NCBI GenBank assembly: GCA_964509425.1
Contig: CAZDWZ010000001.1
Location: forward strand, 124,001-188,000
From: CAZDWZ01 sp964509425
Lineage (GTDB): Bacteria > Bdellovibrionota_C > UBA2361 > SZUA-149 > CAZDWZ01
DNA length: 64,000 bases
Reading direction: 5' to 3'
The notes beneath the pieces are model-generated. The model saw only the letters and a list, made by a program, of their open reading frames with translations, was not told the origin of the DNA and did not search any database. Below, piece after piece: positions 18,138 to 26,734 of this stretch. Position 1 is the first letter of the stretch, and each line of letters begins with the position of its first letter. Both the position numbers and the translations under genes were made by a program.

Positions 18138-19106
18138 CTAATACCCTGCGTTCTTGTCACACACGTTGTGGAGCGGCTCCCCTGCGGCAAATCGTTTGCA
18201 GTTCCCAATGAAAAACTCCATCGACTCGTCCTTCCACGTCGCCGTGTGGTCGGCAGTATGTGGCGAAATGAGAACATTCGGCATTGTCCAAAAACGATGC
18301 CCTTCAGGAAGGGGCTCGGTCGAAAAGACATCGAGCACCGCACCGCGGATTCTGTTCTCGTTCAGCACCGACAGTAAAGCTTTCTCTTCGATTACCGGCC
18401 CCCGCCCGAGATTGACGATGATGGAATGCCGTTTGAGGAGCCAAAGCTCGGCTTTCCCGACCGCGGCCGTCGTCTCAGGAGTGAGCGGCGCCGTGACGAC
18501 AATGTGGTCGCTTTCCGAAAACAGCTCGGCTTTTTCCTCGAGCGGAATTACCCGGTCGATGAGATCGTTTCCTTCGTTGCGATCAGAGCGCCGGCGAAGC
18601 GCGATACATCGCATGCCGAAAGCCTTCGCTCGCTTCACTGTTTCCCTGCCGATCGCGCCATAGCCAAAAACGCCCAGCGTCTTTCCGGCGAGTTCCTCCA
18701 CATCGAACTGCTCCCAATTCTCGCGCTCCTTATTTCGGTTCATTCTTGGGATGTCTTTTGCAAAGTAGAGCAGCCCGCAGAGTGCGAACTCCGCGAGCGA
18801 ACGAGCATAAACTCCTCTCGAGTTCGTAAGAATCACTTCGCTCTCGATGAGCTCCGGAAAGAGAATGTCCTCGATCCCGGCACTTTTCGAGTGCATCCAT
18901 CGAAGCCCTCGACAGAGCCCGAACACTTCTCGAACGAACTGGGGATCGCAATCCCAATAAAGAAGCGCTTCAGCTTCGTGAACATGCGGCATCGCCTGCT
19001 CGAGAGTACTCACAATCGAGATATCGGCAGTGTCCTCCAGAGCCGGAAGAGCCTTCAGCTGCGGGGATTTCGGTTGAGATAGGACTAAGAGTTTCGTCTT
19101 CTTCAT
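18138..19106 (-). CDS. D-isomer-specific 2-hydroxyacid dehydrogenase, NAD(P)-dependent
   Basis: Cytosolic oxidoreductase of 322 residues that interconverts 2-oxoacids and D-2-hydroxyacids. The Rossmann fold shows GKTLGVFGYGAIGRETVKRAKAFG, with the GxGxxG dinucleotide motif, and a following basic LRRRSD that might favour NADP. The catalytic Arg lies in IVNLGRGPVIEE, the Glu in LDVFSTEPLPEG and the His in LISPHTADHT, so the Arg-Glu-His triad is complete. The length is normal for the GhrA/GhrB-type branch. It is divergent from rlmN, with about 95 bases between start codons that should hold both promoters. The substrate cannot be read. Confidence 0.87.
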   Translation of the reverse strand: MKKTKLLVLSQPKSPQLKALPALEDTADISIVSTLEQAMPHVHEAEALLYWDCDPQFVREVFGLCRGLRWMHSKSAGIEDILFPELIESEVILTNSRGVYARSLAEFALCGLLYFAKDIPRMNRNKERENWEQFDVEELAGKTLGVFGYGAIGRETVKRAKAFGMRCIALRRRSDRNEGNDLIDRVIPLEEKAELFSESDHIVVTAPLTPETTAAVGKAELWLLKRHSIIVNLGRGPVIEEKALLSVLNENRIRGAVLDVFSTEPLPEGHRFWTMPNVLISPHTADHTATWKDESMEFFIGNCKRFAAGEPLHNVCDKNAGY

Positions 19107-19201
19107 TTCAGATCTCTCCTGTGTGACAGAAAAGCTTATTTGATAGATAAGAAAGAGACAAGGAGCCGCCTATTGGCTAAAGATTAGTTCCAGGACTGTG
19201 C

Positions 19202-20260
19202 ATGACCGATTTTGTCGATCCCCGAAATCAATCACCCGAACAGTTCCAACTCCTCGCCGGAGCAATCGGGATGAACCCCACGCAAACTCGGCGCGTACTG
19301 AGCGAAGTGCTGGGTAAGGGTGGTTCCGAACCGGAGGATTGGGTAAAGCAAGGGCTCCTTTCAAAAAAAGCCGCGGCACATTTCCGTTCACTCCCTCGCC
19401 TCAGCTTGGAGTCGATTCACCATTCGGAAGTCGATTCCTTCCGGAAGCTCGTCTTTCGAACGTTTGACGGACTCGCCGTTGAAACCGTCATCATTCCTCT
19501 CCACAAGGAAGGAAAAAACTCGATCTGCCTTTCGTCCCAGGTCGGATGCGTGATGGGCTGCACATTTTGCGCAACCGCGAGAATGACGAACCGACGAAAT
19601 TTAGAAACTTGGGAAATGCTCGATCAGTTCATTCAAGCGCGGGCGATAGTGCGCTTGGACGGGCGTCGAGTTTCCGGCGCCGTGTTCATGGGAATGGGTG
19701 AACCGTTCTTGAACTATTCAAATGTGATCTCCGCGGCCCAGTTACTCTCCAATCCCAGCTCAGACTCAATCTCGGCCAAGGCGATTACCATCAGCACCGT
19801 CGGTTGCGTGCAGGAGATTGAGCGATTCACTGACGAGTCTCACAAATTCAGACTCTCGATCAGCCTGGGAGCGGCAACAGACGAAAAACGACGTCTTCTG
19901 GTCCCCGTCGCAGCAAGAACACCAATCCAGCGGGTGATTCAGGCTGCTCGTCGACATGCTGAAACGCACGGTGTGCGAATGATGCTTTCGTATGTCTGCA
20001 TCCACGATGTAAACGTCTCAGAGGAGGACGCGAAGGAATTAGGCAAGCTTCTCGGAGACCTTCCCGTTCGGCTCGTGCTCATCGACGTAAATGATCCGAC
20101 CGGACGCTATCTTCCCCCGACAAACGAAGAGCTGACGGCATTCAGGAACGCGCTCCGAAAATATCTGGGTCAACCGGTTGTCCGCCGTTACTCTGGTGGC
20201 GGCGACATCCAGGCTGCATGCGGCACCCTTGCAGGCGGTCCAGTGGGTCTGAGGAATTGA
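19202..20260 (+). CDS. rlmN: Dual-specificity rRNA/tRNA adenine-C2 methyltransferase RlmN
   Basis: Radical-SAM enzyme that methylates C2 of A2503 in 23S rRNA and A37 in several tRNAs. The three cluster Cys residues are C116, C120 and C123 in GCVMGCTFC; FMGMGEPFLNY is the family GEP motif. Near the C-terminus VVRRYSGGGDIQAACG carries the second catalytic Cys used for the protein-methyl intermediate. The length of 352 residues is normal, and an N-terminal helical RNA-binding region precedes the barrel. The stop codon overlaps the next gene's ATG by one base (TGATG), so the glycosyltransferase downstream is translationally coupled. Confidence 0.93.
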   Translation: MTDFVDPRNQSPEQFQLLAGAIGMNPTQTRRVLSEVLGKGGSEPEDWVKQGLLSKKAAAHFRSLPRLSLESIHHSEVDSFRKLVFRTFDGLAVETVIIPLHKEGKNSICLSSQVGCVMGCTFCATARMTNRRNLETWEMLDQFIQARAIVRLDGRRVSGAVFMGMGEPFLNYSNVISAAQLLSNPSSDSISAKAITISTVGCVQEIERFTDESHKFRLSISLGAATDEKRRLLVPVAARTPIQRVIQAARRHAETHGVRMMLSYVCIHDVNVSEEDAKELGKLLGDLPVRLVLIDVNDPTGRYLPPTNEELTAFRNALRKYLGQPVVRRYSGGGDIQAACGTLAGGPVGLRN

Positions 20261-21225
20261 TGGCACAAAATCCCAACCGATTGTGGTTGACGTGGGAGAC
20301 ACAGCGGCGCAATCAGGAACTCGCCTCTGCGTTCGGTTGCGAGTTTTACGCGTTCGACGAAAGTAAGAGTTCGCCGGCGATCCGTTACCTTGTCAGTTCC
20401 GTGAAAACGGTTCTCCGCCTATTCGCATCACGACCGCGGATACTTTTTGCGCAGTCACCCAGCATCGTGCTCGGCGCCCTCGTCGCGTTTCTCAAATCGT
20501 TCCTCAGATATCAGCTGCTCATCGACGCACATAACAGCTCGGTTGAAGCCGCCGCCGATTCAGGATTCCTCGGTGCCCTCGTTCGCTACAGTTTTCGAAA
20601 GGCAAACTACGTCATCGTCTCGAATCCTAATTTGATTTCGCGAGTTCAAGCTGTCGGCGGCACTGGAGTCGTCCTTCCGGACAAACTTCCCGCGATCACG
20701 CCCTCGTCAAAAGTCTTTCCGTCGACGCCGCCACAAGTTCTCTTCGTAAGCACATTTGCGTCCGACGAGCCCACTGAAGATTTTATCTCGGGCGCTCTTT
20801 TGGTACGTGAGCCGTTTACGCTGTACATTACCGGAAAGAAGAAAAACGCAGGCGACCTGCTTCGCTTTGAAGGCGATCGAGTTCGCTTCACTGATTTCCT
20901 CCCGCAAGAAGAGTACGATCGAATGTTAGCGGAGTCCGATCTCGTTGTGGATCTGACAACCCGCGAAGATTGTCTCGTTTGTGGAGCGTATGAGGCCATC
21001 AGCAGTCTTCGGCCGGTGATGGTGTCCGATTTTGCCGTGAATCGAGAATTTTTTCCGACCGGATGCATTTTCGTCAAAAACGCACCGGAAGAGTACGCCC
21101 GGGGGATAGAATTGTTTTTTGCTGAGCAGCAAGCGTACCAAGAACAAGTCCGGCGGCTAAAAGTCGATTTCCAGCACCGTTGGCAAGAGTATTTTCAACA
21201 GATTGAGTCGTCTCTTACCCATTAA
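20260..21225 (+). CDS. Glycosyltransferase, GT-B fold (family 4-like)
   Basis: A 321-residue GT-B type glycosyltransferase. The N-terminal half has LWLTWETQRRNQELASAFG and ILFAQSPSIVLGALVAF; the C-terminal half contains VLFVSTFASDEP, then TLYITGKKKN and a nucleotide-sugar site region VVDLTTREDCLVCGAYEAISSLRP, in which a Glu sits as in the E-x7-E motif of GT4 enzymes. Two Cys (DCLVCG) near that site are unusual. ATG 20260 has GAGGA eight bases before it and overlaps the rlmN stop by one base; an upstream ATG at 20218 would extend into rlmN. It probably adds a sugar to a lipid-linked glycan. Donor and acceptor are unknown. Confidence 0.75.
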   Translation: MAQNPNRLWLTWETQRRNQELASAFGCEFYAFDESKSSPAIRYLVSSVKTVLRLFASRPRILFAQSPSIVLGALVAFLKSFLRYQLLIDAHNSSVEAAADSGFLGALVRYSFRKANYVIVSNPNLISRVQAVGGTGVVLPDKLPAITPSSKVFPSTPPQVLFVSTFASDEPTEDFISGALLVREPFTLYITGKKKNAGDLLRFEGDRVRFTDFLPQEEYDRMLAESDLVVDLTTREDCLVCGAYEAISSLRPVMVSDFAVNREFFPTGCIFVKNAPEEYARGIELFFAEQQAYQEQVRRLKVDFQHRWQEYFQQIESSLTH

Positions 21226-21315
21226 AAAAACCTGAGGGCATCAGATGTATTTCAGGTCTCAACACCGCCTTGGTTCTGTGCTACCTTTATACGGTGTGTG
21301 TTGAGCGAGGTCCTT

Positions 21316-23025
21316 ATGCCCAGACTCTGGTTTCTCCGCGAATTTTTGCTCGCCTTTTTCACGTTAACTATCTTCGGATTCTCTTCAGGTCAAAACGCAT
21401 TCGCCGCAACGCCGAGAATGACTCTCCCTGACGGCACTTGCATTTCCGCTGATGAAATATGCGGTGACGGAGTCGATCAAGATTGTAACGGCTCCGATTT
21501 ACTCTGCAACAATTCCGATCGTGATGGCGACGGAGCTGAATCCGATGTCGATTGCGATGACACCAATCGCTCGGTTTATCCGGGATCTCTCATGACTTGC
21601 TCTTCGGCATCCTGCGCATCCGGGACGAAGAAGTGTCAGAGCGGATGGCAGACGGCAACCTGCTCTTGCACTCCAGCATGCGAAGCAACCGGTTCGGGCA
21701 AATGTTACTACATCGATCCGAGAAACGGTTCCGATACCGGTGCGGGCACTTGGGCGTCCGCGTGGCGGACGCTTGCCAACGTCTCCACCTATTACAATAC
21801 CAGTGCTCGACCGGCGAAGTGGGTTCTCTTGAAGGCCGGCGACGTCGTCTATATTAAAGAGGGAGAAATCAGCGGAAGTTATCTCCAGCGTTCGGAGAAA
21901 GTTCTCGCCGCATTTGAAGAGATTCAAGGAACCGCGAGCGCACCGATTGTGATTAAAGGATATCCCGGGTCTCGGCCCGTCCTCCGCCCCAGCGCCGATG
22001 CGAAGGGGATTCCGCTCTACATGAATAAACACATGGCCTTCTCCAACCTCGAGCTGATCGGAGGGTATCAGAGCGGATTCAGACTCATGTCGAGTGAAGA
22101 CATTACGATGGACGATATTTGGGTACATAATATGGACGGGGAGGACAACGAGAATCCCGCCGGTGTCTATTTCGATCATGCCGTGCGATCGACGCTGAGG
22201 AACTCGATTGTTTACGACAACTACGATCGAACCAATGCCGATACAGGTGGAATTAAGAACACGAATAACCGCAACATCGTGCTCTTTCGCGGCGGTTTTA
22301 ATCGTATAACCCACAGCACCATTTTTAATTCCCGGAAAATTACCGAACCGAAGGGTGGCGGCTGCATCGCCTACAAACACTCGTCAGATATCGCGAATGC
22401 GACATTTGAAGTTGATCACAACGTGCTTTGGAACTGCTGGGACACAGGCATCGGCGTCAGCACTTGGCATGCCCGAATTCACCACAACCTGCTGATCAAC
22501 TCGGATGGCATCATGATCGCCGATCACGGGGGTCTCGCCCACCTCGAGGATATCAGGATATATAACAACACGCTTTCGAACAGTTGGATTTTCATCCGAC
22601 CGACCAATGAATACTCAAAGTTTGGACCCATCCAAATAATAAACAACGTTGTCGTCGACAAAGAAGTGAACAACAACGACCGAAGCATTTTTAACGTCGA
22701 CCCGTACGGGACCGACGCGATGTACAGAGAGTCAATTGAGAAAGGCAACATCGCATCAGAAGGAAACTGTTTCTACGCCAACCCAAGCAGCGCATTGTTT
22801 GTCGTCTATGGTGCGGACGGGCGATTTGGAAATCTCGGAACATCCACAAATTTTGCTGGGTGGAAGACACTGGGTTTTGACTCGCAAGGATTTCTGGAGA
22901 ACCCACGACTCGATCAAAACTACTCCGCCACCTCACCGAACTGCTCGAACAAAGGCTGGAAAGGCAGCAACACTTCTGATCCACCATTGGCACCCACCGG
23001 AGTCCGCGCTCGACAAACCTCGTGA
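21316..23025 (+). CDS. Secreted right-handed beta-helix protein with MopE-type metal-binding motif
   Basis: The signal peptide (REFLLAFFTLTIFGFSSG, cleavage near NAFAA) is followed by a Cys/Asp-rich module: ICGDGVDQDCNGSD, then DRDGDG and DCDDTNRSVYPG. This is the repeat found in MopE-like copper- or calcium-binding surface proteins, common in Myxococcota and other deltaproteobacteria. A second small Cys-rich piece (residues about 95-135) leads to CYYIDPRNGSDTGAGTWASAWRTL, the usual start of secreted pectate-lyase-like beta-helices. Repeating short strands (for example SDITMDDIWVHN-like and IRIYNNTLSN) continue to about residue 540. Glycan binding or cleavage on the cell surface is likely. 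ATG 21316 follows a purine-rich stretch; GTG 21298 is the longer alternative. It overlaps the next gene by GTGA. Confidence 0.78.
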   Translation: MPRLWFLREFLLAFFTLTIFGFSSGQNAFAATPRMTLPDGTCISADEICGDGVDQDCNGSDLLCNNSDRDGDGAESDVDCDDTNRSVYPGSLMTCSSASCASGTKKCQSGWQTATCSCTPACEATGSGKCYYIDPRNGSDTGAGTWASAWRTLANVSTYYNTSARPAKWVLLKAGDVVYIKEGEISGSYLQRSEKVLAAFEEIQGTASAPIVIKGYPGSRPVLRPSADAKGIPLYMNKHMAFSNLELIGGYQSGFRLMSSEDITMDDIWVHNMDGEDNENPAGVYFDHAVRSTLRNSIVYDNYDRTNADTGGIKNTNNRNIVLFRGGFNRITHSTIFNSRKITEPKGGGCIAYKHSSDIANATFEVDHNVLWNCWDTGIGVSTWHARIHHNLLINSDGIMIADHGGLAHLEDIRIYNNTLSNSWIFIRPTNEYSKFGPIQIINNVVVDKEVNNNDRSIFNVDPYGTDAMYRESIEKGNIASEGNCFYANPSSALFVVYGADGRFGNLGTSTNFAGWKTLGFDSQGFLENPRLDQNYSATSPNCSNKGWKGSNTSDPPLAPTGVRARQTS

Positions 23026-24299
23026 AATCCGAAACGCCTGAATCTCCCACGCCCGGCCTCGACGCACACGGAAGAACCATATTCCTTGGGTGCATCGCAT
23101 TCGCTGTTCTCGTTCACATTCTCTTTTACTTGAACTTCGACATTCGTCGGCCGGTCGAACCCGACACGACATTCTATGTCTCGATCGCCGAGTCTCTGAG
23201 CTCGGGTCGGGGATACCAAGATCCGTTGAACTTTTGGCCGAATACCCCGACGACGGGGCGCTCGCCCGGGTGGCCGGGATTACTGGCCGCCGTGTATCTC
23301 GTCTTGGGAAACGTGTTCAACCATGACGTACTCGTCCGCATTTTCTCGGGATTGTTCTCGATTGGTGCCGGAGCTTTCTCTTTCCTCGCCGCATATCACC
23401 TCTATCGGTCGACGCTCATTGCCGGAACAACTTCGGTTCTCGTATCGGTCATTCCTGGAAAGCTTTATCTCGCAGAACAAGGGATGTCTGAGCCGGTGTT
23501 TATCTTCTTCGTCCTCGGCGGCTTCCTCTCGCTGACGAAGTCTTCTGCTCCATTGTCTCTCTCCTCATCGATCTGGTTAGGCGTGGCGACTCTCTTCCGA
23601 TCGAACTTCGTGCTCTTTGGACCCTGTTTCCTGGGGCTGATTCTTGCTTCGAGGTCTCGCCCCCCGATAAAAAAATGTTTAATCTGGCTTGCAGTGTTTT
23701 CGCTCCCCTCCGCTCTTTGGGTTGTGCGGAATTATGCAGCAAGCGGCAAATTTCCGGTGCTGAGCACGATCCGAGGTGAGACATTCTACGGTGCCTACAA
23801 TTCAAAGGCGTATTTTGAACTGGACACTTGGGGGTATTGGATTTTTCCGAACAATATTCCTGGAGAAACTCCGAAAATAGAGCTCGCGAAAAAATTCTCC
23901 GAGGAAGAACTCGATGAATATTACTATTCGAAGGGCAAGGAGTTCCTTTGGCAGAATCTCGGATATTTGCCGAGAACGGTAATGGGACGCCTGATCCGCG
24001 GTTTCGTGCCGCTCCCTTGGGTTTCGGGGAAGCTGGAGTGGGTCGCAGCGCTGATGCGCTTCGTTATTTTTTTGGGAGCTCTCGCGACAGTCTTGCTTAT
24101 CCCGACAGGAATGCGGAGTGAGGCGAAGGCGTTTCTCTGGTCGATCTTTCTCGTCGTCCTCACGACAACAGTAACCTTTTACGGCTGCGCGAGATTCACC
24201 GTTCTGCTCGAGCCATTTCTCTGTCTGCTCGCCGCCGTGGGATTCTCAAGGTTTCTCCGTCGAGCTGGACGGATCAGCGCTCCCATTCCCCCGTCTTGA
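23022..24299 (+). CDS. Polytopic membrane glycosyltransferase (GT39/ArnT-like, GT-C fold)
   Basis: A 425-residue membrane protein with about ten hydrophobic segments. The first periplasmic loop reads RPVEPDTTFYVSIAESLSSGRGY, matching the acidic-residue loop of GT-C enzymes that take sugar from polyprenyl phosphate donors. TTGRSPGWPGLLAAVY follows, as in many dolichyl-phosphate-mannose transferase-like proteins. A C-terminal soluble domain is lacking, as in short family members. The GTG start overlaps the preceding stop. Together with the beta-helix protein and the glycosyltransferase upstream it suggests a surface-glycan operon. Its 3' end overlaps the convergent DMT transporter by 54 bases, an unusually long tail-to-tail overlap. 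Confidence 0.72.
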   Translation: MKSETPESPTPGLDAHGRTIFLGCIAFAVLVHILFYLNFDIRRPVEPDTTFYVSIAESLSSGRGYQDPLNFWPNTPTTGRSPGWPGLLAAVYLVLGNVFNHDVLVRIFSGLFSIGAGAFSFLAAYHLYRSTLIAGTTSVLVSVIPGKLYLAEQGMSEPVFIFFVLGGFLSLTKSSAPLSLSSSIWLGVATLFRSNFVLFGPCFLGLILASRSRPPIKKCLIWLAVFSLPSALWVVRNYAASGKFPVLSTIRGETFYGAYNSKAYFELDTWGYWIFPNNIPGETPKIELAKKFSEEELDEYYYSKGKEFLWQNLGYLPRTVMGRLIRGFVPLPWVSGKLEWVAALMRFVIFLGALATVLLIPTGMRSEAKAFLWSIFLVVLTTTVTFYGCARFTVLLEPFLCLLAAVGFSRFLRRAGRISAPIPPS

Positions 24300-25172
24300 G
24301 TCGAAGACTTGAAACGCAATCAAACTTGAGATGAGGATCACTATCCCTGCGTATTGAGAGCGCTGTAAGTATTCACCCGCCAGCCAAACTCCGAAGAGCG
24401 TCGTAAAAAGCGGTTCCAGCTTAATCACCAAAGAAAAGCGAAAAGAACCGAGGAGCGCTATTCCGTAGAACATCCCGAACGTCCCGAGCACGAGCGAGAT
24501 GCACGCCAAAAGTAGATGCACGTAGCTCTGCGGATGCGCAGGAAGAATTGGCGCCTCGAGGAAGAAAAACGGCAAAACAAAGAGGAACGCAAAGAGGAAA
24601 TTCTCCGCACCGACCACCGCCGGATCCTGCTGCTTTGTCTGTTCCTGATACGCGTAGAGTCGGCTCATGGTGGCCACAGCCGACATCAGCCCGAAGAGAA
24701 CCCCGATGACGCTGAGGCCTCGGACATTCACCCAAAGGTCGAGGACAAGGCTCAGCCCGGCGAGCGCCGTGAGCGTGGTGAGGATCGTCGAAGCGTAGAT
24801 CTTAAGATGTCCCTTCCACGCGAGAAAGAACATCAGCATCAGGGTATGCGTGAAGATAAGCACGATGACGACGGCTCCCGGCAGGTATCGCATAGCGGAA
24901 AAAATTCCGAAGATACTGACCGCCTGAAAAAAACCGCCGTTTAAGGCGAGCCGAAGCCTCGACTTCGACGTGAAAAGCCGCCTCCCGGTGAGCACACAGA
25001 AGCCGCCGAGCGAGAATGCTCGAGCGAAAGTCGTAACGAGAATGACCAGCGTTTGGTTCCCGCCGTCGGCGTAGACGAGCCGCGCCATCGGCGGATAGAG
25101 GCCAAAGGCCACGGCGGAAAGCACCGCGATGGAGATACCGGTCGACCGGTTCGATTGTGCAGTTTTCACCAC
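24246..25172 (-). CDS. DMT-family (EamA) transporter
   Basis: A 308-residue inner-membrane protein with ten hydrophobic segments in two five-helix repeats, the EamA layout (residues about 12-145 and 160-290). The first begins ISIAVLSAVAFGLYPPMARLV and the second ends LEPLFTTLFGVWLAGEYLQRSQYAGIVIL, the family signature with the LAGE motif. Such proteins export amino acids, nucleosides or other small metabolites. The stop region overlaps the 3' end of the convergent glycosyltransferase gene. The 368-base intergenic region beyond its start separates it from the foreign-looking glucokinase-like gene. The substrate is unknown. Confidence 0.87.
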   Translation of the reverse strand: MVKTAQSNRSTGISIAVLSAVAFGLYPPMARLVYADGGNQTLVILVTTFARAFSLGGFCVLTGRRLFTSKSRLRLALNGGFFQAVSIFGIFSAMRYLPGAVVIVLIFTHTLMLMFFLAWKGHLKIYASTILTTLTALAGLSLVLDLWVNVRGLSVIGVLFGLMSAVATMSRLYAYQEQTKQQDPAVVGAENFLFAFLFVLPFFFLEAPILPAHPQSYVHLLLACISLVLGTFGMFYGIALLGSFRFSLVIKLEPLFTTLFGVWLAGEYLQRSQYAGIVILISSLIAFQVFDSRRGNGSADPSSSTEKP

Positions 25173-25540
25173 GCGGTCGGCCTCTGGGGAAGTCTGAGAT
25201 CGGCAGAGCTAATTACCTCAATTCTCTGCGAAAAGGCAGTGAGCTGAAATTGTGAGCCGGGTGACTCTGGACATGAATGGATTTTCGGAATAATTGCCCC
25301 CTACATTTGCTCTCTCCATACTCATTAATTCCCTGACGGGAGCGGGTATCGCCTGCTCTTCGGTAGAATGAATTTAGCTTTCAGCGCGAAACACTTGCTC
25401 GACGAGCAAGCGTTTTGCGCTGGACGCGTGTGCATCAGGTTTTTCCGGTTGGTGTTCTTTGTGGCCGCCCTCTGCGGTCAGAAAGGACGCCAACCCCAGT
25501 TTAGGCAACGCAAGGTGGCGTACCCTCGGAGGAATGAGCC
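25173..25540. other. Intergenic region with a long inverted repeat ahead of a foreign-looking gene
   Basis: No protein gene is visible in these 368 bases. They contain the long inverted repeat at 25382-25422 and, just before the glucokinase-like ATG, a clear ribosome binding site (GGAGGAATGAGCC then ATG). Base composition seems to rise towards the right end, where the gene of different codon use begins. The DMT transporter promoter (minus strand) should lie in the left part. Confidence 0.5.
25382..25422. repeat. Near-perfect 20-bp inverted repeat
   Basis: Left arm 25382-25401 and right arm 25403-25422 are complementary over 20 positions with one G-T wobble and one A-C mismatch, separated by a single base. 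The arms begin CAGCGC and end GCTCG. It lies between the DMT transporter and the glucokinase-like gene. No T-run follows on either strand, so it is not a standard terminator. It may be a protein-binding palindrome or mark the edge of transferred DNA. Confidence 0.75.
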
Positions 25541-26548
25541 ATGAGTGACGAGATTCTGGTCGAAGATCGCGGCGGCACGAAGAGTGCGGCCCGCCGGTCC
25601 CGTGTCGAAGACGACGGGACGATTACCCCCATCGGGAAGGTGAGCGAACTGCGCGCGCTGTCGCAGGCCCCGTTCCCCGACGTGCTGGAACGGCACTGTG
25701 ACGAACTCGAAGTGGACCCGGCCAACATCGCGGCCGTCGTCATCGCCGCCGCCGGCGACCACAACTCGCAGCCCGGCAAGGTGCTGCTGCCCCACTACTA
25801 CGAGGGCCACCTCGACGTGGAAGCCGCGCTCGAGCGCTGCGGACTGAGCATGACCAACGCGATCGTGCTGAACGACTTGGAGGCTGAGGCCGGGATCCAC
25901 TTCCTGCCGACGCCGCCGGCCGCCCGCATCATCCGTCCGGGTAAGCCCACCCGCGCCCAGCGGAGGTGGGACGCGACGATCTCGAACGGGACGGGGGTCG
26001 GCGTCGTCCTCCACCGGGAGAAGGGCTGCCTCATCCGCCCGACCGAACTCGGCAACACCGTCCTCGGCACCCCGACGTCGGACGACGTCTGGAAGCACTG
26101 GCCGGCGCTGCGGAAGGCGCTGCTCGCGAAGGGTCACACCTTCCTCCGCGCCGAGGGACTGTTCGGCGGCGACGGCGTCGAGGCGTGCTACGAGGTCGTG
26201 ACCGGGAAGCGGCTGTCGGCCGCGGAGATCGGCACGCGCCTGCGGGCCGAGGACAAGGACATGCTCCCGTTCGCGACCGTCTGGGCCGAGGCGTACGGCG
26301 AGTACTGCCAAAGCACCCTGCTCGCGGGGTGGCCGCCGCGGAAGCTCTGGCTGAGCGGCTTCCTGAAAAACGACCACTGGCTCTTGACCGGGAACCCGGG
26401 GTTCTTGAACGGGTTCAACCGGTTCCGCTCGAACCCCAAGGCGCTCGATCAGGTCCAGATCGGCATCTTCACCGACACCCACACGGTGCTGGCCGGGGCC
26501 GAGTGGCACGCCACGCGGTTCCTCGCCCGGAAGAAGAAGAAGAAGTAG
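25541..26548 (+). CDS. Glucokinase-like (Glk family) protein, compositionally foreign
   Basis: Glk phosphorylates glucose with ATP. This 335-residue protein follows the Glk family from end to end: phosphate-binding start VEDRGGTKSA, catalytic Asp in IVLNDLEAEAG, adenosine loop SNGTGVGVVL, glucose-binding region PTELGN, then LRAEGLFGGDGVEACYEVV and LWLSGFL. Compared with E. coli Glk the Asn-Asp pair and both glucose-binding Glu positions appear kept. The His of GEGGH reads Asn, and the first Asp of GDxGGT is shifted (EDRGGT), so activity or specificity may be altered. Codon use is sharply different from both neighbours: third positions are almost all G or C, giving very GC-rich DNA. It ends in five Lys codons. 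Single-gene acquisition from a high-GC donor is inferred; assembly chimerism is the alternative. Confidence 0.7.
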   Translation: MSDEILVEDRGGTKSAARRSRVEDDGTITPIGKVSELRALSQAPFPDVLERHCDELEVDPANIAAVVIAAAGDHNSQPGKVLLPHYYEGHLDVEAALERCGLSMTNAIVLNDLEAEAGIHFLPTPPAARIIRPGKPTRAQRRWDATISNGTGVGVVLHREKGCLIRPTELGNTVLGTPTSDDVWKHWPALRKALLAKGHTFLRAEGLFGGDGVEACYEVVTGKRLSAAEIGTRLRAEDKDMLPFATVWAEAYGEYCQSTLLAGWPPRKLWLSGFLKNDHWLLTGNPGFLNGFNRFRSNPKALDQVQIGIFTDTHTVLAGAEWHATRFLARKKKKK

Positions 26549-26734
26549 CACTGGTTCAGCAGTGGTCTCGTATCCCAATCCGGTCTGGCTGCTCACACGA
26601 AAGGAGAAAGCACACGCGCCAGCCCGGACCTCAATATCTGACCTCTATCCCAGCGAAATTCAACCATCAGCATTTCCGCCCCAAGAATTCACCTTTGGCA
26701 CCAAGGGTTTTTCCTGCTAATCCTTCCGGATTCA

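Noticed and set aside
18059..18343. Minus-strand frame overlapping the 2-hydroxyacid dehydrogenase end
   Set aside because: It shares DNA with the dehydrogenase in another frame and has no coding character.
21235..21275. Possible terminator after the GT4-like gene
   Set aside because: Only a six-base stem (ACCTGA with TCAGGT) with a 16-base loop and no T-run.
25478..26596. Long minus-strand and second plus-strand frames over the glucokinase-like gene
   Set aside because: GC-rich DNA lacks stop codons in several frames; only the 25541 frame has Glk motifs and a ribosome binding site.
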